The notes under the pieces are model-generated. The model made no database searches. It saw only the letters and a list, made by a program, of their open reading frames with translations, and was not told where the DNA came from. The position numbers and the translations under genes were made by a program. From Macrothele yani (lineage: Eukaryota; Arthropoda; Arachnida; Araneae; Macrothelidae): a stretch of DNA of 64,000 nt. Shown piece by piece: positions 11,215 to 23,390 of this stretch (position 1 is its first letter; each line of letters opens with the position of its first letter). Location: contig CM077027.1 in assembly GCA_039090855.1 (NCBI GenBank), positions 102,156,424-102,220,423 on the forward strand, read 5' to 3'.

Positions 11215-12907
11215 CGGATTTCGGTAATGTCCTAATACAGGAACCTTTGAAATCCACCGGCACATGCAGCTGAGTTTCGCGGCGTAAAGGTCTAGCGAGC
11301 ACGGCACTTCACGTCGCGGACGACCGCAGACTCTCGTAGCCTTAAGGGGACCGTAACCAAATTGCAAATGTAACAATCACCTAGGAAACGAAGACGGTCT
11401 CTTTCTATTCAGGAACGAATCACCCATGTGATACAATACAGAATTACCTTCCATCCGTTCGCTGTCTGTCCGTCCGTCCTGAAGAATAAAACAAATATCT
11501 CCTCCGAGAAACAACCGATTTGTAAGAAAATGGTATCTTTCTACTCAGGGACGCCTCACACCCTGAGTAGACTATAGTATCTGATAATACGATAGAAAAT
11601 AACGTTCCAACCGTCCGTCTGCCCGTCCGTACGGAAGAATAAAAGCACGTAATCCCACCGAGAAGCAACCGATTTGCACGGAAATGATTTCTTTCTACTC
11701 AGGGGCGAACTACACCTATCAGGTACTCACATACGATAAACACTTCGGCAGACGTAAAATGAATGGAACGTATACCTATATGATGTCTCAGAGTTGAAGT
11801 ATCATGGATTGGGGTGATACCATTACTGTACAAATCGGGTATTTCTGGAATGAGATATATTTCTTTCATGAGATAGATGTTTTTATGCTCTTAGGGGCAG
11901 ACATACAATCTGACGTCTGAATAATAATCTTCTGTCGTATTTGATGCATACCGGAGTGAAAGAAAAAAGGATAATTCCAGTGCACATCAATTGCTTCGTG
12001 GTGGAGATAATTGCATCTGAGATATGTTAGACAGACGGACGACGTATGAAACGTTGTTCTGTATGGCAGGTCGGAGCTGAGGTATCATAGAGAGGAAAGT
12101 TACCATTCCCGTGCAAACCGATTGCTTCTCGGTGGCGGTAGATGTTTTTATTCTTTAGGACCAATTTCCGTGCAAAATCGGTTGTTTCTCGGATACGATA
12201 CGTGCTTCTTTGTTTCGGGACGGACAGACAGACAGACGGCTGAGGGGTAAACGTAATTCTTTATGTTGTACTAGGTGAGACATTTCTGAAAAGGACACCA
12301 TTTCCATACAGATCGGTTCTTTTTCGGAGGAAATATGGGCTTTTCCCCGAGTAGAAAGATATCATTTCCGCGCAAATCGGTTTTCTCTCGGTGGGGCTAT
12401 GTGCTTTTATTCTTTCGGACTGACGGATAGATGGCGGGAACGTAATTTTCTATCATGTCTTATAGGTGTAAGGAGTCCCTGAGTAGAAAAATATTATTTC
12501 CGTGCAAATCGGTTGTTTCTAGGAAGAGATACTTGTTTTTATTCTTCGGGACAGACGGACAGACGGCCGACAGATAGAACGCAATCTCATGGGTGATTCG
12601 TTCTTGAGTAGAAAGAGACCATTTGCGGGCAAATCGGTTTTTTACTTGTTAAGAAACATGCTTTCGTGTGGCCGTAGTAAGTCACATTTCAATTTGTAGA
12701 TTGCCCCTTAAGATAACCAGTCTCCGTTTCATAGGTGATTGTTACTTACATCTGCAATTTGTTTACGGTCTCCTTAAGGCTACGAGAGTCGATGGTCATC
12801 CGCGCCGTGAAGTGCCGTGTCCGCCAGCGCTTTACGCCGCGAAGCTCAGCTGCACGTGGAGGTGGATTTCAAAGATGTCTGTATTATGACATTACCCGAA
12901 TTTCATA
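11215..12907. mobile_element. Foldback element with long inverted arms and internal subrepeats
   Basis: The left arm (11215-11400) and right arm (12715-12907) are inverse complements over about 180 bp with few differences; both contain CTCTCGTAGCCTTAAGG and AATCCACC. The interior has several degenerate subrepeats centred on TTTCTACTCAGG and AAATCGGTTGTTTCT, in opposite orientation in the two halves, each followed by GGACAGACGG runs. No coding capacity. Resembles foldback-type non-autonomous DNA transposons. Confidence 0.8.
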
Positions 12908-15900
12908 TTAAAATGCTGCTGTCATATGAAGAACAAGCCGTAAAAAGTTAGTTACTATTAGTGTTTCTGATGTTACGCTTAGATATTTATACATGAAAGA
13001 ATAGACAGACAAGTCACTTCAGAAGATATTTATTTATTTTTTTCATCTGTTAGTGTGAATATGGAAGTTTTTATTTGTTCTACATAGGAAAACGTAAATG
13101 ATTACTATGAAAACAGACATACAGGTTGTAAAGAGCCTATACATAAGAAAACAAAACTTGCATCAACAGAATATGGCGAAACTTTATTTTTACAATGAAG
13201 AGCCATGCAGTTGTACAGTTTATATCACAGAGAGTAGTTAAAAAGTTGTGTGCCGTGAGGAAATTAAATCCACATATAGACGGAGTAAATTCAGATTTCT
13301 TCAGTTTTTCTGATTTTAGATTAAGTAAAATTTTATATATAATTGAAAAAAAGACTGACATTTATAGCAAAATATACTGTAGTTTGGTGTATGTGTGGCA
13401 CTATATCATGCTTCGTCATCAGTCACCGTTAGAAAGATTTGAACTGCAGCTGCCTTAAAATCAAGAACAGGTTGTGTAACTCTAGAATGCTCCCGTTTGC
13501 TTTAGAGATAATCGTACCTGTTTATCCTTGCGTATATCTCTGAGCACGGGACCTTCAGTTATACCTGAATCTGTGGAATAAGCAATAGCTTTCTGGTGTT
13601 TGCTTCTGTTGATTACTAATGCCCTATCGGGAACAGCTTGTTGTCTTTGTGATGCTGACCACTTTAAGGTTAGATGGTCTTCACAAATACTATTTTATTG
13701 GGGGGAGGCGTATAAAAGTGATATTACAATAAAACAAGAAAAAAAAACCCACCCTGCATTGAACAGTCAACAAAATGTCATTGCTGAATGACATCAATCG
13801 AACAGAGGGTCTGTTGGAAATCAAGCTGCAGTTTCACATGGATTAACCTTAAGCAAAATATCTAAGTTTTAGCTTACATAGAAAGCGTCGGTCTATATAA
13901 ATTCTAGATCAATTTTCATGCACGCAAATAGTATTTAATCAAAGGCTACACTTTTGCTTGAAACTTTGCGAACTAGCTAGTGAACAATGGCAGTTCATTT
14001 CTAATGGAAACATAGAAGTGAACTGCCATGTTTCCATTGGAACTATGAACTACCATGTCCCCTCCTTTGCGACGACTTGACGCTATCCCGCAACACAATT
14101 CGGCAAGAGAGAGTTTATTTGTTCATTTACAATTTCATTAGCTCATTTACATCGCTCTTTAAAAATAAGTCAGGGTAAAGAACTTAAATGGAAAGAATTA
14201 TGATTCAGAATGTTTCGTACATCAGAAACAGTTATCTACTTGTATAGCAGCTTCACGAAATTCACAAAAAGATTAGCAATTTTGTGTAATTACTCTGCTT
14301 TAAGAACGTTAATTTCACACGAAAAAAGTATTTAATGAAACGGCGACTGATATCGCAAGTGCAGTACGTGAAAAAGAATGGGGAACCATTTTTATGTGGC
14401 AACCCCCGATTTGTTTTTTACAGGAAACCCAAATGGAAGTGTTACTAAATTTAAGTTAGCTGTATCTTTCGTTCGTGGTATTCATATCTACAAATGCTTA
14501 TGAATTGAATATTTTGTTGGTTTGAAGAGTGTTATGTGTATATAGAGAGTAAATGGACCATGCACAAATACTGTTAAATTACGTATCAAAGACTAATAAG
14601 ATTGAGAAGGCCGAGGTGACAAAGAAACACGAGAGGGATAGAAAGGGGAAAAGGGAGTACGACGACTTTTAATATTATACGAGGAAAACACACGACATGT
14701 CTCGAAAAGCAGTAATTAAACGTTATTTGGGAATTATCTGTAGAATGAGATGTGACGGGATTTGTTCAAAATTTGCGGATGCTTGCAAATTATTTCTGCA
14801 CTCAATAAGCTCTCGGAACCAAAAGAGCTAGTGACAATATAAAAATAGATGAAACTCTAAGAAAATGAGATATAGTTTTTAAAAGTAATACATTAAAAGT
14901 GTAACAGTAACAGATCATAACACTTAGGTTTAAAGTGCAGGCTCGTAACTAGCATATGATGTACAAGTGTAAAGGAACAGTGTTCATATACATAAATAAC
15001 ACATTTTCTACAAGATATCGATTATTTGATTTTACTTCACTCAAATCATTGAAGAAAAAAGAACAGTTTCTGCTGTATTTCTAACATAAAATTGCAGGAG
15101 CTAAAGCTTTTTGATATCTGGATTCACTCTCCATCCTACGTAGTTAAAGTGCTGAACAGAAATATGTATGTTCATCGTACTTTAGTACAAATGGTTGCGA
15201 GATTAACAGTGACGTAGTAGATGATGTTTTGGTATGGCGAATACAAAGATAATCGGTTTACATCGCAGTTTAAATCATAACCTAAATTAAGCTGTTAAAT
15301 TTCTGTATCAACACGTTCACTAAACGTTAAAGAAGGAAAATTTAAGTTAGTTTGTTTAACGAGATTTATCTTTTCATGATCATTTTCCGTAAATTACTTT
15401 TGTTTCAGAAGTTTATCAAAATTTTTATAAATGTTTATTTATCGAGTAAACTCGCACGACCGAAAATTGTTTTAATTCTTATTTGACAGAATAGTTAGAT
15501 ATGAGGAAGCTCTCATAATTTTATTAAAATAAGAAAGAAATATCTTGCCACGAACCAACGACACTTAGCACTAAAGGTAGAGAATGACCTAGTGACTAGT
15601 TTGCGCAACTTGGGGACGAAGATCCCCGAAGTACGACCCCCTCCCCCACTCCTGACGCCAAACACCCGCGATGGTTCAACCCCACAGCAGGCACTGGGAC
15701 AAAAACTCACTGTAAACAAGTTTACGTATACTCATTAAAAAAAAAGAAAGAAAGGCCGATTCCTCCGTTTGGCATCTCAGTATTAAAAATTTTCTGATAC
15801 GAAAAACTCCATAGGGAAAGTCGAAACTAAACCTACATAGCTGATCAATTCCACGAACGACCACTGCCATAAAGAAACTCGCAGTTTATTTAAATTTGAA

Positions 15901-16008
15901 ACTGTTTATTTCAAATTTAGTTACCCGAGCTTCGGTCACCGAAAATACAGGGAAAGTCAAATATGCGAAACTACAACATGCTGAGTTTCCAATTTAGCGC
16001 TGCAATAT
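12908..16008. other. No recognisable gene
   Basis: AT-rich sequence with only short fortuitous frames. An imperfect hairpin of about 30 bp per arm lies at 13984-14065 (GGCAGTTCATTTCTAATGGA against TCCATTGGAACTATGAACTA). A CCCCTCCCCC-rich patch at 15640-15660. This lies 3' of the MMP gene. Confidence 0.5.
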
Positions 16009-16149
16009 ATTCTACTTCGGTAGATGGTATTTTTTGTTTTAAGAAGACACGAGGTATTCTACTTCGCTAGATGATATTTTTTGTTTTAAGAAGACACGAG
16101 GTATTCTACTTCGCTAGATGGTATTTTTTGTTTTAAGAAGACACGAGGT
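16009..16149. repeat. 47-bp tandem repeat, three copies
   Basis: Units start at 16009, 16056 and 16103, each beginning ATTCTACTTCG and ending GAAGACACGAGGT. Near identical, so recent. Confidence 0.9.
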
Positions 16150-19100
16150 TGATGCAGGGCAATATTTGGCGCTCGTGGCGCCGGGGGATGGGGGGATGGG
16201 ATGGCACAGTACCTGTTGACGCCCTCCACACGCTTTGTGTGTATGTTGGATTGCATTTTTTTTTCAGCCACACATGAAAGATGTACAATACAAATTAATA
16301 ATCGCGGGCGTTCTTCCCAAGGTCAACGCCAAAAATAAAGTTCTCTTTTTTGAAGATATGTGCTTATGTATTTAGCTTTTAACCTTTTAATTAAAGTTTT
16401 TAATGTCACCACCATCTACTTTTATCATATCGTGTATAAATGGCAAGTGTTGTTTATATTGAAGATATGTAATTGCGAAAGTACTGTACTCTATGAGATC
16501 ATCGCAAATTACAATACTCGCAGGGTAAGTTTCCTTTTAAGTTCCACCCTGAACTTAATGCAAAGTGCGACGGCACAGCCCTTGCCGCTCAAGAGCCTGC
16601 CCTGTATTGATGCAGATGAGTATTAGGATGTCGACTGCTCTTATAGTTCGTCGGTGCTTGTATCCTATGAGTCGCGAATTTCCAAAAATTTAGAGAAAAT
16701 CCAAATCAGTCAGTCATGGGTTCGAAATATCGCTTTCATAAACTGTTCATTTTCAAATCAGCGTTAAGAAATTATTCTTTGGCGAAATTACTATTTGTAA
16801 GCCAATGTATCTCTTTCAAAATAAGCGTAAAAAGTACAGTCAAAAAGGCCTGCTTCCAAAATTACGAACGCAGGTGAGTCAGAATTAGAAATTGAGCCAC
16901 CGTAGTGGTCACGTGATTGCACCTTCGTTTTACCCAGAAATCTGAGTTCCAATTGTAACGCGGAAAGTGTGGATGATATGTTTCATCACCGTTCAGATTG
17001 CTCCTTTTTCAAAAGCTTTTTAGTTTTTTTTACTGACAGTGGTACAGTAAAATTTTTTCAAGGAAATTGAAAAAAATTGCGCAATACAGGAACAAAAGAA
17101 AACCAAGAATTATGTGAATCCATTTAAACAGAACCAACCTGAACTAAACAGATTTTTACATATAATATCGATAAATCAAGAACAAAAGGACATCCCTACG
17201 TATGATGTGGTGAAGAAGAGATCCAATAGTTATTAGCTATGCTTTTATCCAGTGAAGATGAATAAAAATACTGTGAGACGTAGGCCGCATTTAGTGTTTT
17301 TTTCAATAGTGCCATGCCTACAGACTGAACATGATTAGTTGTGTACCTTATCATCCTGCAGAAGAATGCTGAAGAAAAATTCAACTTAAGAGATGTAAGA
17401 ACTAACGCCGGATGCCAGAGATTTATTCTTTAGCCAACCTACTGGGCAATGATTGCTGTACTGAATTAGGTGACACGCGTTTCCTTTATTCTCTATGTTA
17501 TTTTCCAAGTAGATCAACAAATTTATTACAAAATATTTACAGATCCTTTGTTACATTCACTACGTAATCATTCGAAAATTGGAAGAAAGGATATAAAAAC
17601 ATGCATTTCCTTTCAGCTCACAGTCAAAAGTTCTACCAAACAGCTATGCAAGACATCAAGCGAAATTCTGAAACCTAATGTATGATATAAACGGATATAT
17701 TTAACGTTATTTTTTAATTAATAACTCTTCAAAATCCTTAAGTCACGAATCTCATTGAAGAGAAGAAAATGTCTTAAAATGATAACACTTTAACAAGATA
17801 AAAGAAGTTTCTCGAGAATTTTTTTAACTCCTAAGACATTTAATTTTTCCAGTCTTAAAAGGTGCCCTAGAATTTTTTCATACTGAACCACAGCATTTAA
17901 AACAAGTTTATGTGAAGCTGGAATCATGTTTACTTGACACAATTTTCGCAGTGCACTTTTTCAGCGTAATCAGTGAATTAATTAAGTACTGTTAAACTGA
18001 CGTAAAAGGAGAGTTCCTGACAGCTAAGAAATAAAATTATTTTTGTTAGTAAATATGGAAAAGAAATTCCGTACTTATGTATACAGCAAAAACTTACGAC
18101 CACACTGCACATGAACGATATCTTCTCTTTATATATTAACTGTCAGATACTTACTTTTAGTCAACGCAACAAAATCCTGTTATTGCTAAAATTCGGACGC
18201 AGAAGCGCAGCTGTTAAAAATAAAGTGACACAGCTTTTCCCTATATCTGCAAAGGTCTCTTTCTTGTATAAGTAATAAAGCATTAGTTTCTGCGACGAGA
18301 AAAATATTTTTCAATATTTGATTTCTCCGTAAGAACTGGAGAATAATTCACAATAACAGCTACATGATCACAAATAAATAGAGAATTTATGTCTTCAACA
18401 TTCTGACGTACACACGAAGTAATACAGCAGGAATAACAGGGTAATGGTGTAACATTCAATATTTTTCAAATGGTGATATACATTTATGGCGAAAGCTAAA
18501 TGCTATGCTTTAGTACACATTACAGACATTTTGTACTAGCACATTTTTCTTTTGTGCATGAGAAAGTGATACATCCAGATCGCTATTTACCACCGGAACG
18601 TTACAATGGCGATAAAACAAATGCAAAATATTAACACATTTTGAGAGCTTTCTCGTAGTTTCAGTGCTACTCCACTAATTTTAAATCATAGTAACAGAAA
18701 TATATTTTTACGATTCTTGTTCTTTACATTTTTTTTATCATCCAAAGACAACACCATGCTGACCGTTACAAAATAACGAAGCACAGTTGAATCTTCAAGT
18801 GCTCATGTTTTCGTTGTGCTCCTGCTAATAGCAAATCTATCCCAAGTACAGCCAGCTGTACCATTCGGGTATCAGTTCCTTTTTACAGTCAAGAAGGAGA
18901 AAACATTACCTGAAAAGCATTAGTTTCTTTTCCAGGCAGCGAAGTCATAATTTACAAAACGATTTCGTACAGTACTTGCCTTTACATGATGTAATACTAT
19001 TCTATGTCCATTCTCCACTTACGATCCTGAAGAAATCTCCTGCCCACTCTAGCTTGTTTTGCTGGAGATACAGATTCTTGAGGAATAACGAAAGGTATAC

Positions 19101-19348
19101 GAAACGAGTCTATGCGTAACGACTACTGTGCGTTCCACTTAACAGTTAGGTTTGGTACCGCTGAAGTGTTCCAAGTGCTGCTAAAGCACACCCCCACCCT
19201 GAGCAGCGCAGATTCATCTGCAGGCACGAAATTTTATCAAGGAATGCTTTGAAGCACACTTCTTTTGCCTCAGCTTGTACCGAGAGATGAGTGGAGGAAA
19301 GTGTGCTTTCGAGTACCAAACAAGTGTCAAGTAAACTAATACTCACAA
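16150..19348. other. 3' flank of the MMP gene, nothing recognised
   Basis: AT-rich. The part just below 19349 should hold the MMP 3' UTR on the minus strand, but I could not choose a polyadenylation signal with confidence. No other gene or repeat was recognised. Confidence 0.45.
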
Positions 19349-19690
19349 TCAGAGTAGTATTGCAATTAAGGCAACCAGTAGTAGGACTAGAGATCTAATG
19401 ATGGATAAAGGACTAGCAGAGTTCCCATCCAGAGGTTCATGGCGAGGACTTGGTGTGTGTTCTTCGCCATTTTGTTGAAGAACTACGTCAAGATTTTCTG
19501 ATCCATCCACATCGCTAGAATCGTAATCTGTTTCAACTGTGGTGGAAGGCGTAGCTTCTCCGATGTAAATAGGCTTCTGCTCGGCAGCTGTCAAGGAAGA
19601 AGTGCCTTGGTGTCGTCGATCGGCCTGCGACTGGCAATCAAACCACCAAACCGATGTAGACCGAGGATAGGAAGGATTTCCTTTGTCCAC
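19349..19690 (-). CDS. Mmp: MMP last exon: end of hemopexin domain and GPI-anchor signal
   Basis: Acceptor CATCTTAG|GTGGAC at 19692-19690, phase 0. It encodes VDKGNPSYPRSTSVWWFDCQ, closing blade 4 with the conserved Cys, then a roughly 70-residue acidic, Ser/Thr-rich, low-complexity stalk. The end is DGNSASPLSIIRSLVLLLVA followed by LIAILL and the stop. A small-residue cluster (GNSAS) before an uninterrupted hydrophobic stretch at the extreme C-terminus, with no cytoplasmic tail, is what a GPI-attachment signal looks like; a tail-less transmembrane anchor is less likely. The 3' UTR lies below 19349; I could not choose a polyadenylation site. Confidence 0.92.
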   Translation of the reverse strand: MDKGNPSYPRSTSVWWFDCQSQADRRHQGTSSLTAAEQKPIYIGEATPSTTVETDYDSSDVDGSENLDVVLQQNGEEHTPSPRHEPLDGNSASPLSIIRSLVLLLVALIAILL

Positions 19691-20563
19691 CTAAGATGAA
19701 GAAATGAAATCAAATTAGCAGAAGGGTCTTCAACTGCATAAATTTTATGGAGAACAACTTCCTCATGCATCAAAGCAACAAGCGAAATTCGTATAAAATT
19801 TACACTTACAGAAAATTTCGATGCCCTTCAATTGAATTTTAATTTTACATATGCACAGTCTTAGTTCATCACAAATGCAGGCATGAGATATGGCTTCTGG
19901 AAATCTTTATTTACGAAACGTGGAAAGACCTTTCCACACGACAATAGAAACAAATGTGATGCATGGCATGCACAGTAAGTACGTCATGTAAACAGAGAAC
20001 GCTTTAATCACCGACAGGAAACTAATGTGACCAACTCTTCGCAAAGAGGCGGGAGAACTTAATGCTGTATACGAAGAATTCAAAACGAAGAGAGTGCTTT
20101 TTTATATAATACACACCAGTGGCGCACTCAGTGTCGGTAACCCATGAGTCTGGGCCCTTCCCATGAGATATCACTTGATCCTTTGTTATTGGCTGCTTAT
20201 TTTTAAATATATTTGTATATATTTTTAAATATGTATTTTATAAATCATCAGAAACGCACTTTAATACAGCGGAGACATTTTTTATCGCTTCCCAGTACTT
20301 TGGGAGATGTTTTCTCCGGGATATTTTTGTTTGCATCTTCAATATTTTGGTCCACCCGCACAAAGCAATCTTGGGTGTGCTACTGGTTTCAATCCGAAGA
20401 AACTGTGCATCATCATGCTTTGCTTTTGTGTACGCAAGCTTTTCGTACCTTTCCAATATTTAGCCTGAGGCATTGTGAACCGAGAATTGCTTCAATTCTA
20501 CTTGAAATTGCGGTCACTTCTAGATAACTGTTTACATGATGCACTTTTTCTGTCTTTGGTTTG

Positions 20564-20757
20564 GGGTTTAACGACCACCATGAGAAACCCTTAAGGCAAT
20601 AAACAATAGCTCGTCCCTAATTTAGGGCCACTGGTTCCAGAGAAAGGAAAGCGCCATCAGACAAACAGACCACTCATAACTCATCGAAGACCCGAACCTG
20701 GACTTCTTTTGGACGAATGGTCCGAGGCGTCAGATCATTCGGCCACGATACAGTTTT
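20564..20757 (-). mobile_element. tRNA-derived SINE (family A), diverged
   Basis: GGTTTAACGACCACCATGAG (plus view of the 3' end), then CGTCCCTAATTTAGGGCCAC and a decayed tRNA-like head near 20700-20755. Same family as 28364-28591, in the last MMP intron-free flank side of exon 25467; diverged, no clear target duplication. Confidence 0.75.
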
Positions 20758-21189
20758 TCACCACCAGTATGTTCAGATTTAAAAAAAACATTGGCTTCGT
20801 GTGTTGACTTTTGAACTCCGAATGTCTGTCGTAGCACACGATGCAGGAATCGACCTGTCGTTTACCTGAGAAGCTAGTGGTTTTGGGGAGCCTCCCTGAC
20901 GCCCTATGAATGTCCAGTCCATGCTTCTACTTTGTACTTCAAAATCTATACTTCTGTGACTGTGTACCAGCAGAAACCCAAAATGAAAGTTGGGGCTTCA
21001 GTGATTACTGCGAGTTCCGGCGCCACATTTCTTTGGTTCGAAAACCGAAGAAAAATGATCAAAGAAAACGAGAAAATGGGCTAGCATGGCAGAGAGCAGT
21101 CAAACAGCAAATCGCGTCAATAATGGAACAGAATTAGTGTTAGACCGTTCTTTCTAACGTGACGCTCCTCGGCGTGTATTATTCAGATA

Positions 21190-23390
21190 AGATCAGATCA
21201 TATGTATAGGATTTTAGAAAGGGAGTGTCTGACCCCAGGTCTTAAACAACCCTTAGAAATAGGAAGAGGATTAGGAAGGGAGTGTCTGACCCCAGGTCTT
21301 AAACAAGCCTTAGAAATAGGAAGCTAGGAGATTTGGGCTAGAGTGTCCGATAGGAAAGTGACACGGAAGCGAGGTAGAAATGGAAGGAGGACGCCCTTAT
21401 TTATCACCGGGGGGGGGGGCAGTACCCGGGGTCCGACGGCTTAACGTGCCCATCAGACGCACGGCGGATATTTAGTGGATCGAACCTGAGGTCCTTTCCG
21501 CGGCAGTCACGAACGTTGCCCACTAGGCTACCCGCGACCCGGTGCTTGAAATTGATCATGATCATTTGTAGAGGATTTTAGGAAGGGAGTGTCTGACCCC
21601 AGGTCTTAAACAATCCTTAGAAATAGGAAGCTAAGAGATTTGGGCTAGAGTGCCCGATAGGAAAGTGACATGGAAGCGAGGTAGAAAAGGGAGGAAGACG
21701 CCCTTATTTATTACCAGGGGGCCAGTACCCTGGGTCCGACGGCTTAACGTGCCCATCCGACGCACGGCGGATATTTAGTGGATGGAACCTGAGATCCTTT
21801 CCGCGGCAGTCACGAACGTTGCCCACTAGGCTACCCGCGACCCGGTGCTTGAAATTGATCATGATCATTTGTAGAGGATTTTAGGAAGGGAGTGTCTGAC
21901 CCCAGGTCTTAAACAATCCTTAGAAATAGGAAGCTAGGAGATTTGGGCTAGAGTGCCCGATAGGAAAGTGACATGGAAGCGAGGTAGAAAAGGGAGGAAG
22001 ACGCCCTTATTTATTACCAGGGGGCCAGTACCCTGGGTCCGACGGCTTAACGTGCCCATCCGACGCACGGCGGATATTTAGTGGATCGAACCTGAGGTCC
22101 TTTCCGCGGCAGTCACGAACGTTGCCCACTAGGCTACCCACGACCCGGTGCTTGAAATTGATCATGATCATTTGTAGAGGATTTTAGGAAGGGAGTGTCT
22201 GACCCCAGGTCTTAAACAATCCTTAGAAATAGGAAGCTAGGAGATTTGGGCTAGAGTGCCCGATAGGAAAGTGACATGGAAGCGAGGTAGAAAAGGGAGG
22301 AAGACGCCCTTATTTATTACCAGGGGGCCAGTACCCTGGGTCCGACGGCTTAACGTGCCCATCCGACGCACGGCGGATATTTAGTGGATCGAACCTGAGG
22401 TCCTTTCCGCGGCAGTCACGAACGTTGCCCACTAGGCTACCCGCGACCCGGTGCTTGAAATTGATCATGATCATTTGTAGAGGATTTTAGGAAGGGAGTG
22501 TCTGACCCCAGGTCTTAAACAATCCTTAGAAATAGGAAGCTAGGAGATTTGGGCTAGAGTGCCCGATAGGAAAGTGATATGGAAGCGAGGTAGAAAAGGG
22601 AGGAAGACGCCCTTGTTTATTACCAGGGGGCCAGTACCCGGGGTCCGACGGCTTAACGTGCCCATCGGACGCACGGCGGATATTTAGTGGATCGAACCTG
22701 AGGTCCTTTCCGCGGCAGTCACGAACGTTGTACACCAGGCTACCCGCGACCCGGTGCTTGAAATTGATCATGATCATTTGTAGAGGATTTTAGGAAGGGA
22801 GTGTCTGACCCCAGGTCTTAAACAATCCTTAGAAATAGGAAGCTAGGAGATTTGGGCTAGAGTGCCCGATAGGAAAGTGATATGGAAGCGAGGTAGAAAA
22901 GGGAGGAAGACGCCCTTGTTTATTACCAGGGGGCCAGTACCCGGGGTCCGACGGCTTAACGTGCCCATCAGACGCACGGCGGATATTTAGTGGATCGAAC
23001 CTGAGGTCCTTTCCGCGGCAGTCACGAACGTTGTACACTAGGCTACCCGTGATCCGGTGCTTGAAATTGATCATGATCATTTGTAGAGGATTTTAGGAAG
23101 GGAGTGTCTGACCCCAGGTCTTAAACAACCCTTACAAATAGGAAGCTAGGAGATTTGGGCTAGGGTGCCTGATAGGAAAGTGACATGGAAGCGAGGTAGA
23201 AAAGGGAGGAAGACGCCCTTATTTATTACCAGGGGGCCAGTACCCTGGGTCCGACGGCTTAACGTGCCCATCCGACGCACGGCGGATATTTAGTGGATCG
23301 AGCGTTCGTACCTGCCTGGGATCGAACCTGAGGTCTTCTCCATGGCAGTCACGAACGTTGCCCACTAGGCAACCCGCGGTCCGTGCTTGA
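21190..23390. repeat. 303-bp tandem array of tRNA-like units (seven units)
   Basis: The anchor GATCATGATCATTTG occurs at 21554, 21857, 22160, 22463, 22766 and 23069, spaced exactly 303 bp each time. A first unit (21190-21553) carries an internal duplication of about 60 bp, and the last (to 23390) is diverged with a small insertion near 23302. On the minus strand each unit contains a tRNA-like stretch: GGTAGCCTAGTGGGCAACG (A box) and GGTTCGATCC (B box, for example 21477-21486). The array lies in the MMP intron between the exons at 25467 and 19690. Confidence 0.95.

Noticed and set aside
22526..23080. Two near-identical 83-codon minus-strand frames
   Set aside because: They are the same frame read in two units of the 303-bp array; no start context or domain.
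21190..23390. CRISPR-like array (regular spacing)
   Set aside because: The whole 303-bp unit is repeated with no variable spacers; the genome is eukaryotic; it is a tandem satellite-like array.
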